From: an uncultured Clostridia bacterium | GTDB taxonomy: Bacteria; Bacillota; Clostridia; Oscillospirales; CAG-272 | Assembly (NCBI GenBank): GCA_945949385.1 | Contig: CAMFEL010000034.1 | Span: forward strand, 1 to 14,887 | Length of the DNA: 14,887 nucleotides | Direction: 5' to 3' | In this document: positions 6,875 to 13,714 of the stretch, piece after piece | Layout of the letters: every line of letters begins with the position of its first letter | Position numbering within the stretch: the stretch's first letter is position 1 | The notes under the pieces: generated by a model | Told to the model about the DNA's origin: nothing | The model's database searches: none | What the model saw: only the letters and a program-made list of their open reading frames with translations | Made by a program: the position numbers and the translations under genes

Positions 6875-7675
6875 ATGAGCACTTTAATGACAGCAAATTA
6901 TCACACCCACACCGCACGGTGCCGTCACGCCGTGGGAAGCGACGAGGAATATGTTCTCGCCGCTATGGACGCGGGGATCACCACTCTGGGATTTTCCGAC
7001 CACTGCCCTTACGTGGGCTTTGACGGGGATTATTATTCAAGCTACCGTATGTACTGCGACGATCTGAAGGATTACTGCGAAAGCATTACGGAGCTTCGAG
7101 AAAAGTACAGGGGGAAAATCGACATACTGCTGGGACTTGAGACAGAATACTACCCCGCCCTGTTTCCCGCGCTCCTTGATTTTCTCCGACCCTACGGCAT
7201 TCAGTATATGATACTGGGACAGCACTATCTTGACGACGATCAGCACGGCACCTGGACAAGGTGGGTAAAAACCGAGGACGAGCTTATAAAATATGCAGAC
7301 CAGTGCTGTGAAGCATTGAGAACAGGCGTGTTTTCATATATTGCTCATCCCGATATTGTAGGCTATGACAGAGAGACGCCTGAATTTACAAGAGAAATGC
7401 GCCGTATCGCCCGCTGTGCAAAAGAGTTGGGACTGCCTGTGGAAATCAACCTGTTGGGCATTACCTCGGGGCGCGACTACCCCTGTACGCAGTTTTTAGA
7501 GGCCGCCGCGGCAGAGGGCTGCACCGCAATTATCGGCCGTGACGCTCACACTCCCCACGCTTTCTATGAGACAGATGCTCTCGAAAAAGCCATAAAAATG
7601 GCAGAGAGCGCGGGGCTCAGGATAACGGACAAAGCTGATTTTCACAAGCTTGAAAATTATTATAAGAAGCTGTAA
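6875..7675 (+). CDS. PHP-family phosphatase, histidinol-phosphatase-like (HisJ/HisK type)
   Basis: A 266-residue cytosolic metal-dependent phosphoesterase with a complete PHP set of ligands: H10-x-H12, H18 (in CRHA), D42-H43 (FSDHC), E89 (GLETE), H117 (LGQHY), H158 (IAHPD), and D223-x-H225 (GRDAH). Length and the GLETEYYP and NLLGI blocks fit the histidinol-phosphatase class, which dephosphorylates L-histidinol phosphate in histidine synthesis. No other his gene is near, so a different phosphoester substrate is possible. The ATG at 6875 has only a weak AAAGAAG site; an ATG at 6887 has none. Its transcript would end at the hairpins at 7925-8003. Confidence 0.85.
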   Translation: MSTLMTANYHTHTARCRHAVGSDEEYVLAAMDAGITTLGFSDHCPYVGFDGDYYSSYRMYCDDLKDYCESITELREKYRGKIDILLGLETEYYPALFPALLDFLRPYGIQYMILGQHYLDDDQHGTWTRWVKTEDELIKYADQCCEALRTGVFSYIAHPDIVGYDRETPEFTREMRRIARCAKELGLPVEINLLGITSGRDYPCTQFLEAAAAEGCTAIIGRDAHTPHAFYETDALEKAIKMAESAGLRITDKADFHKLENYYKKL

Positions 7676-7924
7676 GCGCGGCGGGGAGACCAATTCGGTT
7701 TACTGAAAATGTTTATCAGCCCGGGTGGAGAAGAATTGTTCAATTCAACTGTTCCTGCTGCGAAAATCAGGATGATTCTTAACAGCAAATTTCATTTTGT
7801 CGCGCTTTCAAAAGACATAAAGAACAAGAAAGCGCAGTTTTGCCCCACGGGAGCGGTGTGCAGTCTGCGGAGTTTTTATCTTTCAAGGCGGCTGCTCCCC
7901 GCGCAGGTACCGGTATTCCCACTA
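7676..7924. other. Intergenic structured element, possible dispersed repeat; no convincing gene
   Basis: This 249-bp stretch follows the PHP gene and leads into the terminators. It contains several inverted repeats: GAATTG-TT-CAATTC (7733-7746), GCGCTTTC / GAAAGCGC (7802-7809 with 7828-7835) and GGGAGC / GCTCCC (7849-7854 with 7894-7899). Short open frames exist on both strands, but neither has a good ribosome binding site and neither resembles a folded protein. The translated words (for example FHFVALSKD on the plus strand) look familiar to me as spurious ORFs recurring in clostridial genomes, which suggests a multicopy intergenic sequence. That is recollection, not shown here. Confidence 0.4.
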
Positions 7925-7965
7925 AAAATCCTCCGTATGTATAGCCTACGGAGGATTTTCTGTTT
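7925..7965. terminator. Bidirectional rho-independent terminator between PHP gene and noc
   Basis: A perfect 13-bp stem AAAATCCTCCGTA (7925-7937) / TACGGAGGATTTT (7947-7959) has a 9-nt loop. On the plus strand it runs into TTTTCTGTTT; on the minus strand it is followed by a T tract because five As precede the stem. It can stop both convergent transcripts. Confidence 0.8.
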
Positions 7966-7970
7966 ATGGG

Positions 7971-8003
7971 CGCCCGACTAAGCGTCGGGGGCGTTTTCTG
8001 TTT
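7971..8003 (+). terminator. Second terminator hairpin
   Basis: CGCCCGAC (7971-7978) pairs with GTCGGGGGCG (7984-7993), leaving a 2-nt bulge and a 5-nt loop, followed by TTTTCTGTTT (7994-8003). The same tail sequence follows the preceding hairpin. The orientation suits the plus strand, backing up the first terminator. Confidence 0.6.
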
Positions 8004-8020
8004 GCGCCTTTTTTCGTCGG

Positions 8021-8926
8021 CTATGCTTCTTTGGGAATTCGTATCACTATTTCCGTACTTCCCGCGCACTCACGGCGCAGGGTCTCCACGGGAAGTCCCG
8101 ACAGTCTGACGGTCTCCACGGCGCGGTCAATGGTATTATAGAGAAGTCTTACATCGCGAACAACAAGCTTTTTGGTGCCGCGGCGCTTTTCTTCGTTTTC
8201 CCGCGTGCGCTCTGCCTCCACAAGCCTGTCCACATATTCCTCCGTGGCCGATACGTTCATACCCCTGCGGATGACGGTGTGCATTACGCTTCGCCGTCTG
8301 TTTGCGTCCTTTATACGCAGAAGTGCGCGGGCATGGCGCTCCGTAAGGGAGGAGGTCAGTATTTCCTCCCTGTCCTCCGGCGGTATGCGCAGCAGCCTCA
8401 GTTTATTTGCCACATAGGACTGAGAGCAGGAAAGCTGCGACGCGATTTTTTCCTGCGTAAGGCAATGGATCTGCATAAGCCGCGCTATGGCCTGCGCCTG
8501 CTCAAACATATTGAGGTTTTCTCTTTGGATGTTTTCGATTATTGCAAGGTGAGCCGATTCTTCGCTGTCGGCGTTTACCGTGACGCAGGGCACCCGCTCA
8601 AGACCCAAAAGCCGCGCCGCACGCAGTCTTCTCTCCCCTGCCACAAGCTCATATACTCCGCTGCCCTCCACGCGCCGCACCGCAAGAGGCTGTATTATGC
8701 CGTGCTGTCTTATGGAGTCCGCAAGACGGCATATGGCGTCCTCCGTGAAAAATCTGCGCGGCTGCGCGGGATTGGGCGTTATTTCGTCAGGCGACAGCAT
8801 AAATATTCGCTCGCCCCCTGCGGCTGCCTCCTCTCCTTGCAATTTCGCTGCCGTCTCTTTTTCGCTGTCCGGTTTCGGCGGTGTTTGCCGTGTTTTCTGA
8901 AAAAACAAAATTCCTGCCACTTTCAC
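8021..8926 (-). CDS. noc: ParB-family DNA-binding CTPase, Noc-like nucleoid occlusion protein
   Basis: A 301-residue ParB/Spo0J/Noc protein. The N-terminal CTP-binding domain shows NPAQPRR (52-58), GIIQPL (76-81), the C-motif GERRLRAA (97-104) and ENIQRENL (131-138). The helix-turn-helix follows at ~155-180 (LTQEKIASQLSCSQSYVANK), then LTERHARALL (194-203). The C-terminal part (~250-301) should dimerise. Noc is favoured over ParB because it directly follows rsmG, has ANKLRLL, and starts with a short hydrophobic-basic segment (VAGILFFQK) like the membrane-targeting helix of Noc. Noc spreads from specific sites and keeps the division septum off the chromosome. The start is GTG at 8926 with GAGG upstream; a GTG at 8920 is an alternative. 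A nested palindrome covers this start. parAB do not follow it. Confidence 0.88.
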   Translation of the reverse strand: MKVAGILFFQKTRQTPPKPDSEKETAAKLQGEEAAAGGERIFMLSPDEITPNPAQPRRFFTEDAICRLADSIRQHGIIQPLAVRRVEGSGVYELVAGERRLRAARLLGLERVPCVTVNADSEESAHLAIIENIQRENLNMFEQAQAIARLMQIHCLTQEKIASQLSCSQSYVANKLRLLRIPPEDREEILTSSLTERHARALLRIKDANRRRSVMHTVIRRGMNVSATEEYVDRLVEAERTRENEEKRRGTKKLVVRDVRLLYNTIDRAVETVRLSGLPVETLRRECAGSTEIVIRIPKEA

Positions 8927-8974
8927 ATTCCCCCTCTTTTTCTGTATATACAGAATACTACGGGGAATGTAAAA
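8921..8974 (-). promoter_or_regulatory. Nested concentric palindrome over the noc start and its putative promoter
   Basis: A perfect 16-bp palindrome TTCTGTATATACAGAA (8940-8955) is flanked by inverted arms ACATTCCCC (8925-8933) and GGGGAATGT (8962-8970). Both share the exact centre 8947.5. With one mismatch the arms extend to 8921 and 8974. On the minus strand a promoter-like pair TTTACA / TATATA with 17-nt spacing falls within it, and the proximal arm holds the noc ribosome binding site (GAGGGGG) and GTG start. It could be a DNA operator or, if transcription starts further upstream, an RNA hairpin hiding the ribosome binding site. Confidence 0.55.
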
Positions 8975-9047
8975 TATAGCAGGAATTAAGCCTTGTTTTT
9001 ATATATGTTTTTGCCGCTTTGCGCCCTCTCGCCGCTGTTTGCCGCGC

Positions 9048-9782
9048 TCAAAGCGGTTTTTTCGTTATCTGTGAATAATTTCGGGGATGCATTGCTTTTA
9101 CGGGGGAAATCTTTCGGTAAATAAGGAGAAATCGCTTTTCTTCAAGGTCAGGTATAAAATACTGTCGACACTCCGCAAGCTCACAGCCCAATACTTTTGC
9201 GGCACTCTTTGCTTCCTCGGCTTCCTCAAGTGCCGCGGCGCCCTTCATGGCGATAAATGTGCCGCCAACGCGCACAAAGGGCGTACACAGCTCCAGAAGC
9301 ACCCGAAGCGATGCTACGGCGCGGGCGCCTGCCGCGTCAAAGCTTTCCCGAAGCGCGGTATGCGCCGCTTCCTCGGCGCGGCCTGCAATGCCGTCAAAAT
9401 TGGAGATACCGGCGGCGGCAGCACATTCTTTCATATACGCAACCTTTTTCGCTGTGCTGTCAAGGGCCGTCACAGCCGTATCCGGCAGCACCGCCGCTGT
9501 GGGAAGGGAGGGAAAACCCGCGCCGCTTCCCACATCTATAAGGCTTTTTGCCCCCTCGCATCTTAGCGCCTCGGCAAAATACAGGCAATCCGCTATGTGC
9601 TTGCGCACCACCGCCCACGGCTCGGTAATAGCCGTCAGGTTAAAGCTTTTTGAGCGCTCGTCAAGAATTTCGCATATTGTAAAAAGCTTTTGCACGCTTT
9701 CGCCGCCGTACTGCGGCAGCCCTCCCCTGCGGCATATGTCGCAAAGCTCTTTCTCAAATTCCTCTTTTATATAAAACATCAT
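9048..9782 (-). CDS. rsmG: 16S rRNA (guanine(527)-N7)-methyltransferase RsmG
   Basis: A 244-residue SAM methyltransferase that makes m7G527 in 16S rRNA. The family motifs are NLTAI (48-52), the SAM loop DVGSGAGFP (83-91), LDSTAKKVAYM (107-117), RAVASL (154-159) and the typical C-terminal end PRNYSQITKKPL (233-244). Length is normal from the ATG at 9782 (or 9779, which has GGAG at better spacing). The frame is open 30 codons further upstream, but that extension would overlap the preceding gene and lacks family similarity. It begins 11 nt after the RNHCP gene stop, so the two are an operon. The stop codon overlaps a long-loop hairpin (9014-9056). Confidence 0.96.
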   Translation of the reverse strand: MMFYIKEEFEKELCDICRRGGLPQYGGESVQKLFTICEILDERSKSFNLTAITEPWAVVRKHIADCLYFAEALRCEGAKSLIDVGSGAGFPSLPTAAVLPDTAVTALDSTAKKVAYMKECAAAAGISNFDGIAGRAEEAAHTALRESFDAAGARAVASLRVLLELCTPFVRVGGTFIAMKGAAALEEAEEAKSAAKVLGCELAECRQYFIPDLEEKRFLLIYRKISPVKAMHPRNYSQITKKPL

Positions 9783-9793
9783 ATGCTCCGTTT

Positions 9794-10135
9794 TCAGTAT
9801 TTGTCGTGTCTGCCGGTAAGGGCTATAATAAGCTTTATATCGTCCTGGGCGGCGCCCCGCCTTCCCGCACAAGCCGCCTTATTTCGGCGCACGGCTCCGC
9901 ACACTGTGCATTTGTGGATAATAACATAGCCTTTTTTCGGGTCGGGCTCGGCGCCGACAGGCTCCATCATCCCGCCGCAGTCGCCGGCTCGGTCTCCCGG
10001 ATTTTCGTCAAGATGGCGGCTCCAAAGACAATAGGGACAATGATTGCGGGAGGTGTAGCCGAGGGGCTCTACCGTTTTTCCGCAATGCCCGCATACAAAG
10101 CCTGAGTCATTTTTCGCAAATCTTTTTTGTTCCAT
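9794..10135 (-). CDS. RNHCP domain zinc-ribbon protein
   Basis: A 113-residue small protein with the signature RNHCPYC (30-36) that names the RNHCP family (PF12647). Probable zinc ligands are C15-x2-C18, H32/C33-x2-C36, C53 and C76-x2-C79; spacing suggests two zinc ribbons or knuckles. The C-terminus is basic. The family's function is unknown; nucleic-acid or ribosome binding is plausible but not shown. It sits 11 nt upstream of rsmG on the same strand and so is probably co-transcribed with it. GGAG lies about 11 nt before the ATG at 10135. It faces the divergent acidic membrane protein gene across a 141-bp gap. Confidence 0.85.
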   Translation of the reverse strand: MEQKRFAKNDSGFVCGHCGKTVEPLGYTSRNHCPYCLWSRHLDENPGDRAGDCGGMMEPVGAEPDPKKGYVIIHKCTVCGAVRRNKAACAGRRGAAQDDIKLIIALTGRHDKY

Positions 10136-10276
10136 TATTTACAAGTCTCCGCGCACTTAAAATTTCCTGAAATTTTTTCATATCTCTCCAAATAATCCGC
10201 CCGAAGTGAATACGCCGGTAAAAACGGGCAATAATAGTAGCGTGCGATACAACTACTACACAAAGGAGCAAATAAA

Positions 10277-10819
10277 ATGAAAAGTAAAGCAGTAAAAGGT
10301 CTCTCAATTCTGTTTGCGCTTGTTTTAGCCGCGGCGCTGTTTACATTTTCGGCATTTGCCGCAAATGTTGAGCCCGTGGAGGCAGACGGCGAAGCCGTAA
10401 GCGTAGTACCGGCGGCAAACACAAACGGTAACAACGCAAGATCCGACACAAGCGACACAAGCGGCACCAATGACAACGACATGGATGCCGACAACGGGCT
10501 TGCCGACGGCAACGCAGACAACGGCACAAACGAAAACGATAACAACGCCGCAGAAAACGGCGATGTCACCGACAATGCGGAAAACGGCATTGTCAGCGGA
10601 AGCGACGACAAGGATAACGGCACAAGCGACAACAAGGGTACAGACTCGTCCTCAAAAGCCGATGATACCTCAAACAAAAAGGATGAAGTGACCTCGGACG
10701 GCGCCGTTGACAACACAAAGGACAACGGAATGAGCGTATGGGCTATTGTCATCGCCATTATAATCGTTGTTGCAATTATTATTCTGATTATAGTTCTGGT
10801 GCCCAAGAAGAAAGGCTGA
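10277..10819 (+). CDS. Acidic Asn/Asp/Gly-rich type I membrane protein with signal peptide
   Basis: A 180-residue protein not assigned to a family. Residues 1-28 form a clear signal peptide (basic start, hydrophobic core, AFA then AN as likely cleavage). Residues ~29-151 are low complexity, strongly acidic and rich in Asn, Asp, Gly, Ser and Thr, with short recurring words such as NDND, ADNG, NAENG and DNGTS and no Cys. Residues 152-175 are one strongly hydrophobic helix (Ile/Val rich), followed by PKKKG as a stop-transfer tail. The acidic part is therefore outside the membrane with a tiny cytoplasmic end. There is no LPXTG sortase motif. AAAGGAG sits 8 nt before the ATG. It is the only plus-strand gene inside the minus-strand origin-proximal block and has its own terminator. 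Possible roles such as cation binding or a surface spacer are speculation. Confidence 0.8.
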   Translation: MKSKAVKGLSILFALVLAAALFTFSAFAANVEPVEADGEAVSVVPAANTNGNNARSDTSDTSGTNDNDMDADNGLADGNADNGTNENDNNAAENGDVTDNAENGIVSGSDDKDNGTSDNKGTDSSSKADDTSNKKDEVTSDGAVDNTKDNGMSVWAIVIAIIIVVAIIILIIVLVPKKKG

Positions 10820-10871
10820 CCGTGACGGCAAATCTCGAACAACCGAAAAAGCGCCGAGCCGTGGGGCTTTT

Positions 10872-10904
10872 CGCGGGGGAGGAAAATCTCCCCCGCGCTT
10901 TTTT
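10872..10904 (+). terminator. Strong rho-independent terminator after the acidic membrane protein gene
   Basis: A perfect 10-bp stem CGCGGGGGAG (10872-10881) / CTCCCCCGCG (10888-10897) has a 6-nt loop and is followed by six Ts (10899-10904). It lies between convergent genes. On the minus strand it is followed by AAAAGCC, so it would end mnmE transcription only weakly. Confidence 0.9.
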
Positions 10905-10929
10905 ATGCCGCGCTTATATGCAAAGCCGA

Positions 10930-10947
10930 TTTATGCAATTGCATAAA
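10930..10947. other. Perfect 18-bp AT-rich palindrome downstream of mnmE
   Basis: TTTATGCAATTGCATAAA (10930-10947) is self-complementary over its whole length and lies 11 bp beyond the mnmE stop codon, in the convergent gap. It may be a DNA-binding site or an RNA hairpin (7-bp stem, AATT loop) protecting or ending the mnmE mRNA. Confidence 0.5.
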
Positions 10948-10958
10948 ATGCGTTCCAA

Positions 10959-12329
10959 TCACTTGCCCACGCAGAAGCGGGCAAAAATTTCGGACACTAT
11001 ATCTTCCGTGACCCCTCTGCCATCAAGCATTCCCATCTCGGCAAGTGCGCTTTCCGCAAGGGTACATACGGCGTCAAGGGGATCTCCCCTGCGAAGTCCT
11101 TTCAACGATGCGTCAATCAGCTCAAGCGCTTTTTCGGCAGTTGCCTTATGTCTTGCATCCCACAGCACCGCGTCCTTTTCAAGGGAAATGCCGTCGCTGT
11201 TGTATATACGGGATACGGCGCCGTACAGCCTGTCCGCTCCCTCGCCTGTGGCGGCGGACATTATTACATATTCATCGAAAAAGTCGCCCGTATCTGTTTC
11301 TTTTACGCACAGCGGCAGATCGCTTTTATTTATTACGCATATTTTGGCGGCGGGGGCATCCCGAAGATGCTTTGCAAGCTCTCTGTCCTCCTGCGACAGA
11401 GGGCGGGAGCCGTCGAAAACCGCTATGACAAGCTCGGCGCTTTCCATTACCTGCAAGGCGCGGCTGATACCTGCCGATTCCACTCTGTCCTGAGTATCCC
11501 TGATACCTGCGGTATCGGCTATGCGCAGTGTAACGCCTCCTGCGTCAACGGTTTCCCAAAGAGTATCGCGGGTGGTGCCCGCCACATCGGTGACGATTGC
11601 CCTATCACTTCGGCAAAGCAGGTTGTAAAGTGAGCTTTTGCCGCTGTTGGGGGCTCCCGCAATGGCGGTGACAACGCCGTCGGCAACGGCGCTGCCTGTG
11701 CGATAGGTGGAAAGCAGCGCTTTCAGCTTTTCGCCTGCGGCGCACAGCACGCCCTCAATTTCTCTTTCTCCCTCGTCGCCTATATCCTCGTCCGGATAGT
11801 CTATGGCGGCGTACAGTGCTGCCAGCACTCCGCGCAGAGAGGCGCATATATCCTCGGCGGCGCTTTTCAGTCTGCCCCCTGCCGCGCTGTTGGCAAGTCG
11901 GCGGCGGGAGTCGGTATCGGCGTCTATAAGTCTGCCTACCGCCTCCGCCTCCGTAAGGGACAGCTTTCCGTTTATGAAAGCGCGGCGGGTAAATTCTCCG
12001 GCTTCGGCGGGTACGGCTCCTGCCGCAAAAACCGCTTCAAGCACTGCCGCCGTGACGGCGGTACCTCCGTGGCAGCTTATTTCCGCGCTGTCCTCTCCCG
12101 TATAGGAGGCGGGAGAACGGAAAAAGGTACAAAGCCCCGTGTCTATCTCCTCTTCTCCCCGCACGACGGTGCCGTAGCAGGCAAGTCTGGGGGCGTCCCA
12201 CGGAGCCTTACCTGCGGGACGAAAACAGCGGCGAAGCACCGCGGCGCTTTCGTCTCCGCTTATTCTTATTACGGCTATGCCGCCCTTACCTCTCGGTGTG
12301 GATACGGCGGCAACAGTATCGCAAATCAT
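10959..12329 (-). CDS. mnmE: tRNA uridine-5-carboxymethylaminomethyl(34) synthesis GTPase MnmE
   Basis: A 456-residue GTPase that, with MnmG, builds the (carboxymethyl)aminomethyl group on U34 of tRNA. The N-terminal folate-binding domain starts MICDTVAAVSTPRGKGGIAV. The G domain has G1 GAPNSGKSS (225-233), G2 GTTRDT (251-256), G3 DTAG (272-275) and G4 NKSD (334-337). The C-terminal FCVGK (452-456) carries the invariant cysteine. Length is normal. AAAGGA sits 8 nt before the ATG at 12329. It lies after khpB on the same strand, separated by a terminator-like hairpin. The partner gene mnmG, normally next, is not in this window. Confidence 0.98.
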   Translation of the reverse strand: MICDTVAAVSTPRGKGGIAVIRISGDESAAVLRRCFRPAGKAPWDAPRLACYGTVVRGEEEIDTGLCTFFRSPASYTGEDSAEISCHGGTAVTAAVLEAVFAAGAVPAEAGEFTRRAFINGKLSLTEAEAVGRLIDADTDSRRRLANSAAGGRLKSAAEDICASLRGVLAALYAAIDYPDEDIGDEGEREIEGVLCAAGEKLKALLSTYRTGSAVADGVVTAIAGAPNSGKSSLYNLLCRSDRAIVTDVAGTTRDTLWETVDAGGVTLRIADTAGIRDTQDRVESAGISRALQVMESAELVIAVFDGSRPLSQEDRELAKHLRDAPAAKICVINKSDLPLCVKETDTGDFFDEYVIMSAATGEGADRLYGAVSRIYNSDGISLEKDAVLWDARHKATAEKALELIDASLKGLRRGDPLDAVCTLAESALAEMGMLDGRGVTEDIVSEIFARFCVGK

Positions 12330-12371
12330 AGGCTTTTTCCTTTTATTTTAGTCAAATGCAAAATATTCCGT

Positions 12372-12390
12372 ATGCCGTATAAAACGGCAT
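12372..12390. other. Hairpin in the mnmE leader
   Basis: ATGCCGT (12372-12378) and ACGGCAT (12384-12390) form a perfect 7-bp stem with a 5-nt loop in the khpB-mnmE gap. It has no T tract. It may separate mnmE expression from khpB read-through or be neutral. Confidence 0.35.
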
Positions 12391-12401
12391 TGCAAATACT
12401 G

Positions 12402-12430
12402 AAAAGGGACTGCCGTCGGCAGCCCCCTTT
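12402..12430 (-). terminator. Terminator or attenuator hairpin after khpB/jag
   Basis: On the minus strand, a 13-bp stem (12430-12418 with 12414-12402, two G-U pairs, 3-nt loop GAC) begins 3 nt after the khpB stop codon and ends in TTTT then C. The short T run suggests partial termination, leaving some read-through into mnmE. Confidence 0.6.
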
Positions 12431-12433
12431 GAT

Positions 12434-13579
12434 TTATTCTTCCTCGGCTGCGGGAGCGGAGCATTCCGTTTCAGCCTCAGCGCTCTCAGCCGCAGGCTCT
12501 GCCTGTGCGCCGTCCTCAGCAGTATTTGCGGCGGTGTTCTCCGCCTGCGCCCGTGCATTTCTTCTGCCGCCGTTTCTGCGGCGTCGGTCGAACTTATCTG
12601 CGCCCTCGTAGCAGACTACGATCTTACGGTTGTCGTCGCTGCCTACGGAATGAGTGGACACATCCTCGATGCCCTGTATTTCGGAGTGGATGATGCGTCT
12701 CTCAAAGGGATTCATGGGCTCAAGAACTATATTTCTCTTGTACTTGAGCGCCTTTGCCGCGGTGCGTCTCGCCAGTGCGCGCAGAGTCTCTTCTCTCTTG
12801 CGGCGGTAATCTTCAATATCAACAATGATCTTAACAAACTCTTTGGAGGAGCCGCCGCCCTTGCGGTGTGCGCAAAGGTTTACAAGGTACTGAATGGCGT
12901 CAAGAGTCTCGCCGTGATGACCGATGAGTATTCCCGCGCCCTCTCCCGCTATTTCCATATGGGGATAGGTGTTTCCGCCGATGCCGGAGGGCTCACTGCC
13001 GGTAAATCTTGCAACTGCGTCAACGCCCATATCGGAAAGCAGAGTGTTGGCAAATTTCAGGGCGCACTCCTTTTCCTCTTCCGTAACCTCAATAACATGA
13101 GGCTCCTTTATAACAGGCTTCCCGGAAGCTTTTTCTGTCGGAGCGGTTTTTTCCCCTGCTTCAGCATTTTCTGCATTTGCAGAATTTGCTGCCCTGTCTG
13201 CTGCTTCGGGGCTGACCTTTTCATCAGCCTTTTTATTCTCGGCGTCTCTGTCCCGTCTGTCGTGTCTGTTCTGCTTTTCTCTGACGGGCTTTTCCGCTTT
13301 TTCAGCCTTGGGGGCGGGAGTCTCTCCGCCGCCTCCGCGGTTGGTGGTAACGCCAAGTCCCTTTATGGAAGCTACGATGCCGGAAAGATCGGTATCCTCG
13401 TCCTCCTCGGCGTCATTTATTATTACCTTGATTTTAGCGGGGGTTGCGCCTATGCCGAAAATGCCTCTTTTGGGCATTTCAAGTATTTCATACTGAACAT
13501 TTTCGCCGCTGTACTTAGCCTGCGCTTCAGCCATAGCGGCTTCAAAAGTTTTACCTTCTATAATGATTTCTTCAGCCAT
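12434..13579 (-). CDS. khpB: RNA-binding protein KhpB (Jag), Jag-N/KH/R3H
   Basis: A 381-residue cytoplasmic RNA-binding protein associated in Firmicutes with cell elongation and sporulation control. The Jag-N domain (1-54) is intact (EEIIIEGKTFEAAM and PKRGIFGIG). A charged linker (~55-160) rich in Glu, Lys, Ala and Arg follows. The KH domain (~165-255) has GHHG (220-223). The R3H domain (~260-325) has NPFERRIIH, with R294 and H298. The tail (~330-381) is first basic (DRRRRNGGRR) and then Ala/Glu rich. The ATG at 13579 is chosen because Jag-N begins exactly there; the frame is open 42 codons further up, with no similarity. No strong ribosome binding site is seen. The gene lies between yidC and mnmE, its usual place. 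Confidence 0.95.
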   Translation of the reverse strand: MAEEIIIEGKTFEAAMAEAQAKYSGENVQYEILEMPKRGIFGIGATPAKIKVIINDAEEDEDTDLSGIVASIKGLGVTTNRGGGGETPAPKAEKAEKPVREKQNRHDRRDRDAENKKADEKVSPEAADRAANSANAENAEAGEKTAPTEKASGKPVIKEPHVIEVTEEEKECALKFANTLLSDMGVDAVARFTGSEPSGIGGNTYPHMEIAGEGAGILIGHHGETLDAIQYLVNLCAHRKGGGSSKEFVKIIVDIEDYRRKREETLRALARRTAAKALKYKRNIVLEPMNPFERRIIHSEIQGIEDVSTHSVGSDDNRKIVVCYEGADKFDRRRRNGGRRNARAQAENTAANTAEDGAQAEPAAESAEAETECSAPAAEEE

Positions 13580-13714
13580 ACCGTTATGATAATTATTGTA
13601 CCTTTCTGTAAATTTTCGCCCGCGCCGACAAAGGCTCTGCAAAAAAGCAAAGCGGGCTTTCGGCGCTGTAAGGAATACGGCATTATGCCCGACCGTCAGC
13701 GCCATTTGTGTTTC

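Noticed and set aside
7709..7981. Plus-strand 90-residue ORF
   Set aside because: It has no ribosome binding site, runs through a terminator hairpin, and its composition is not protein-like.
7779..8069. Minus-strand 96-residue ORF
   Set aside because: It overlaps the 3' end of noc and both terminators and lacks a start signal; it looks like a spurious frame of the intergenic element.
9014..9056. Hairpin CCGCTTTG/CAAAGCGG as the rsmG terminator
   Set aside because: The T run lies on the plus strand, where no gene ends. On the minus strand the stem is followed by CAAAAAC and the loop is 27 nt, so termination of rsmG is not supported.
9783..9872. 30-codon N-terminal extension of RsmG
   Set aside because: It would overlap the RNHCP gene and exceed the normal RsmG length; ATG 9782/9779 has GGAG upstream.
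10107..10307. 66-residue minus-strand ORF upstream of the RNHCP gene
   Set aside because: It overlaps the start of the RNHCP gene and the 5' end of the acidic membrane protein gene, and has no ribosome binding site.
13580..13705. 42-codon N-terminal extension of KhpB
   Set aside because: Jag-N begins exactly at the ATG at 13579, and the extension has no similarity to the family.
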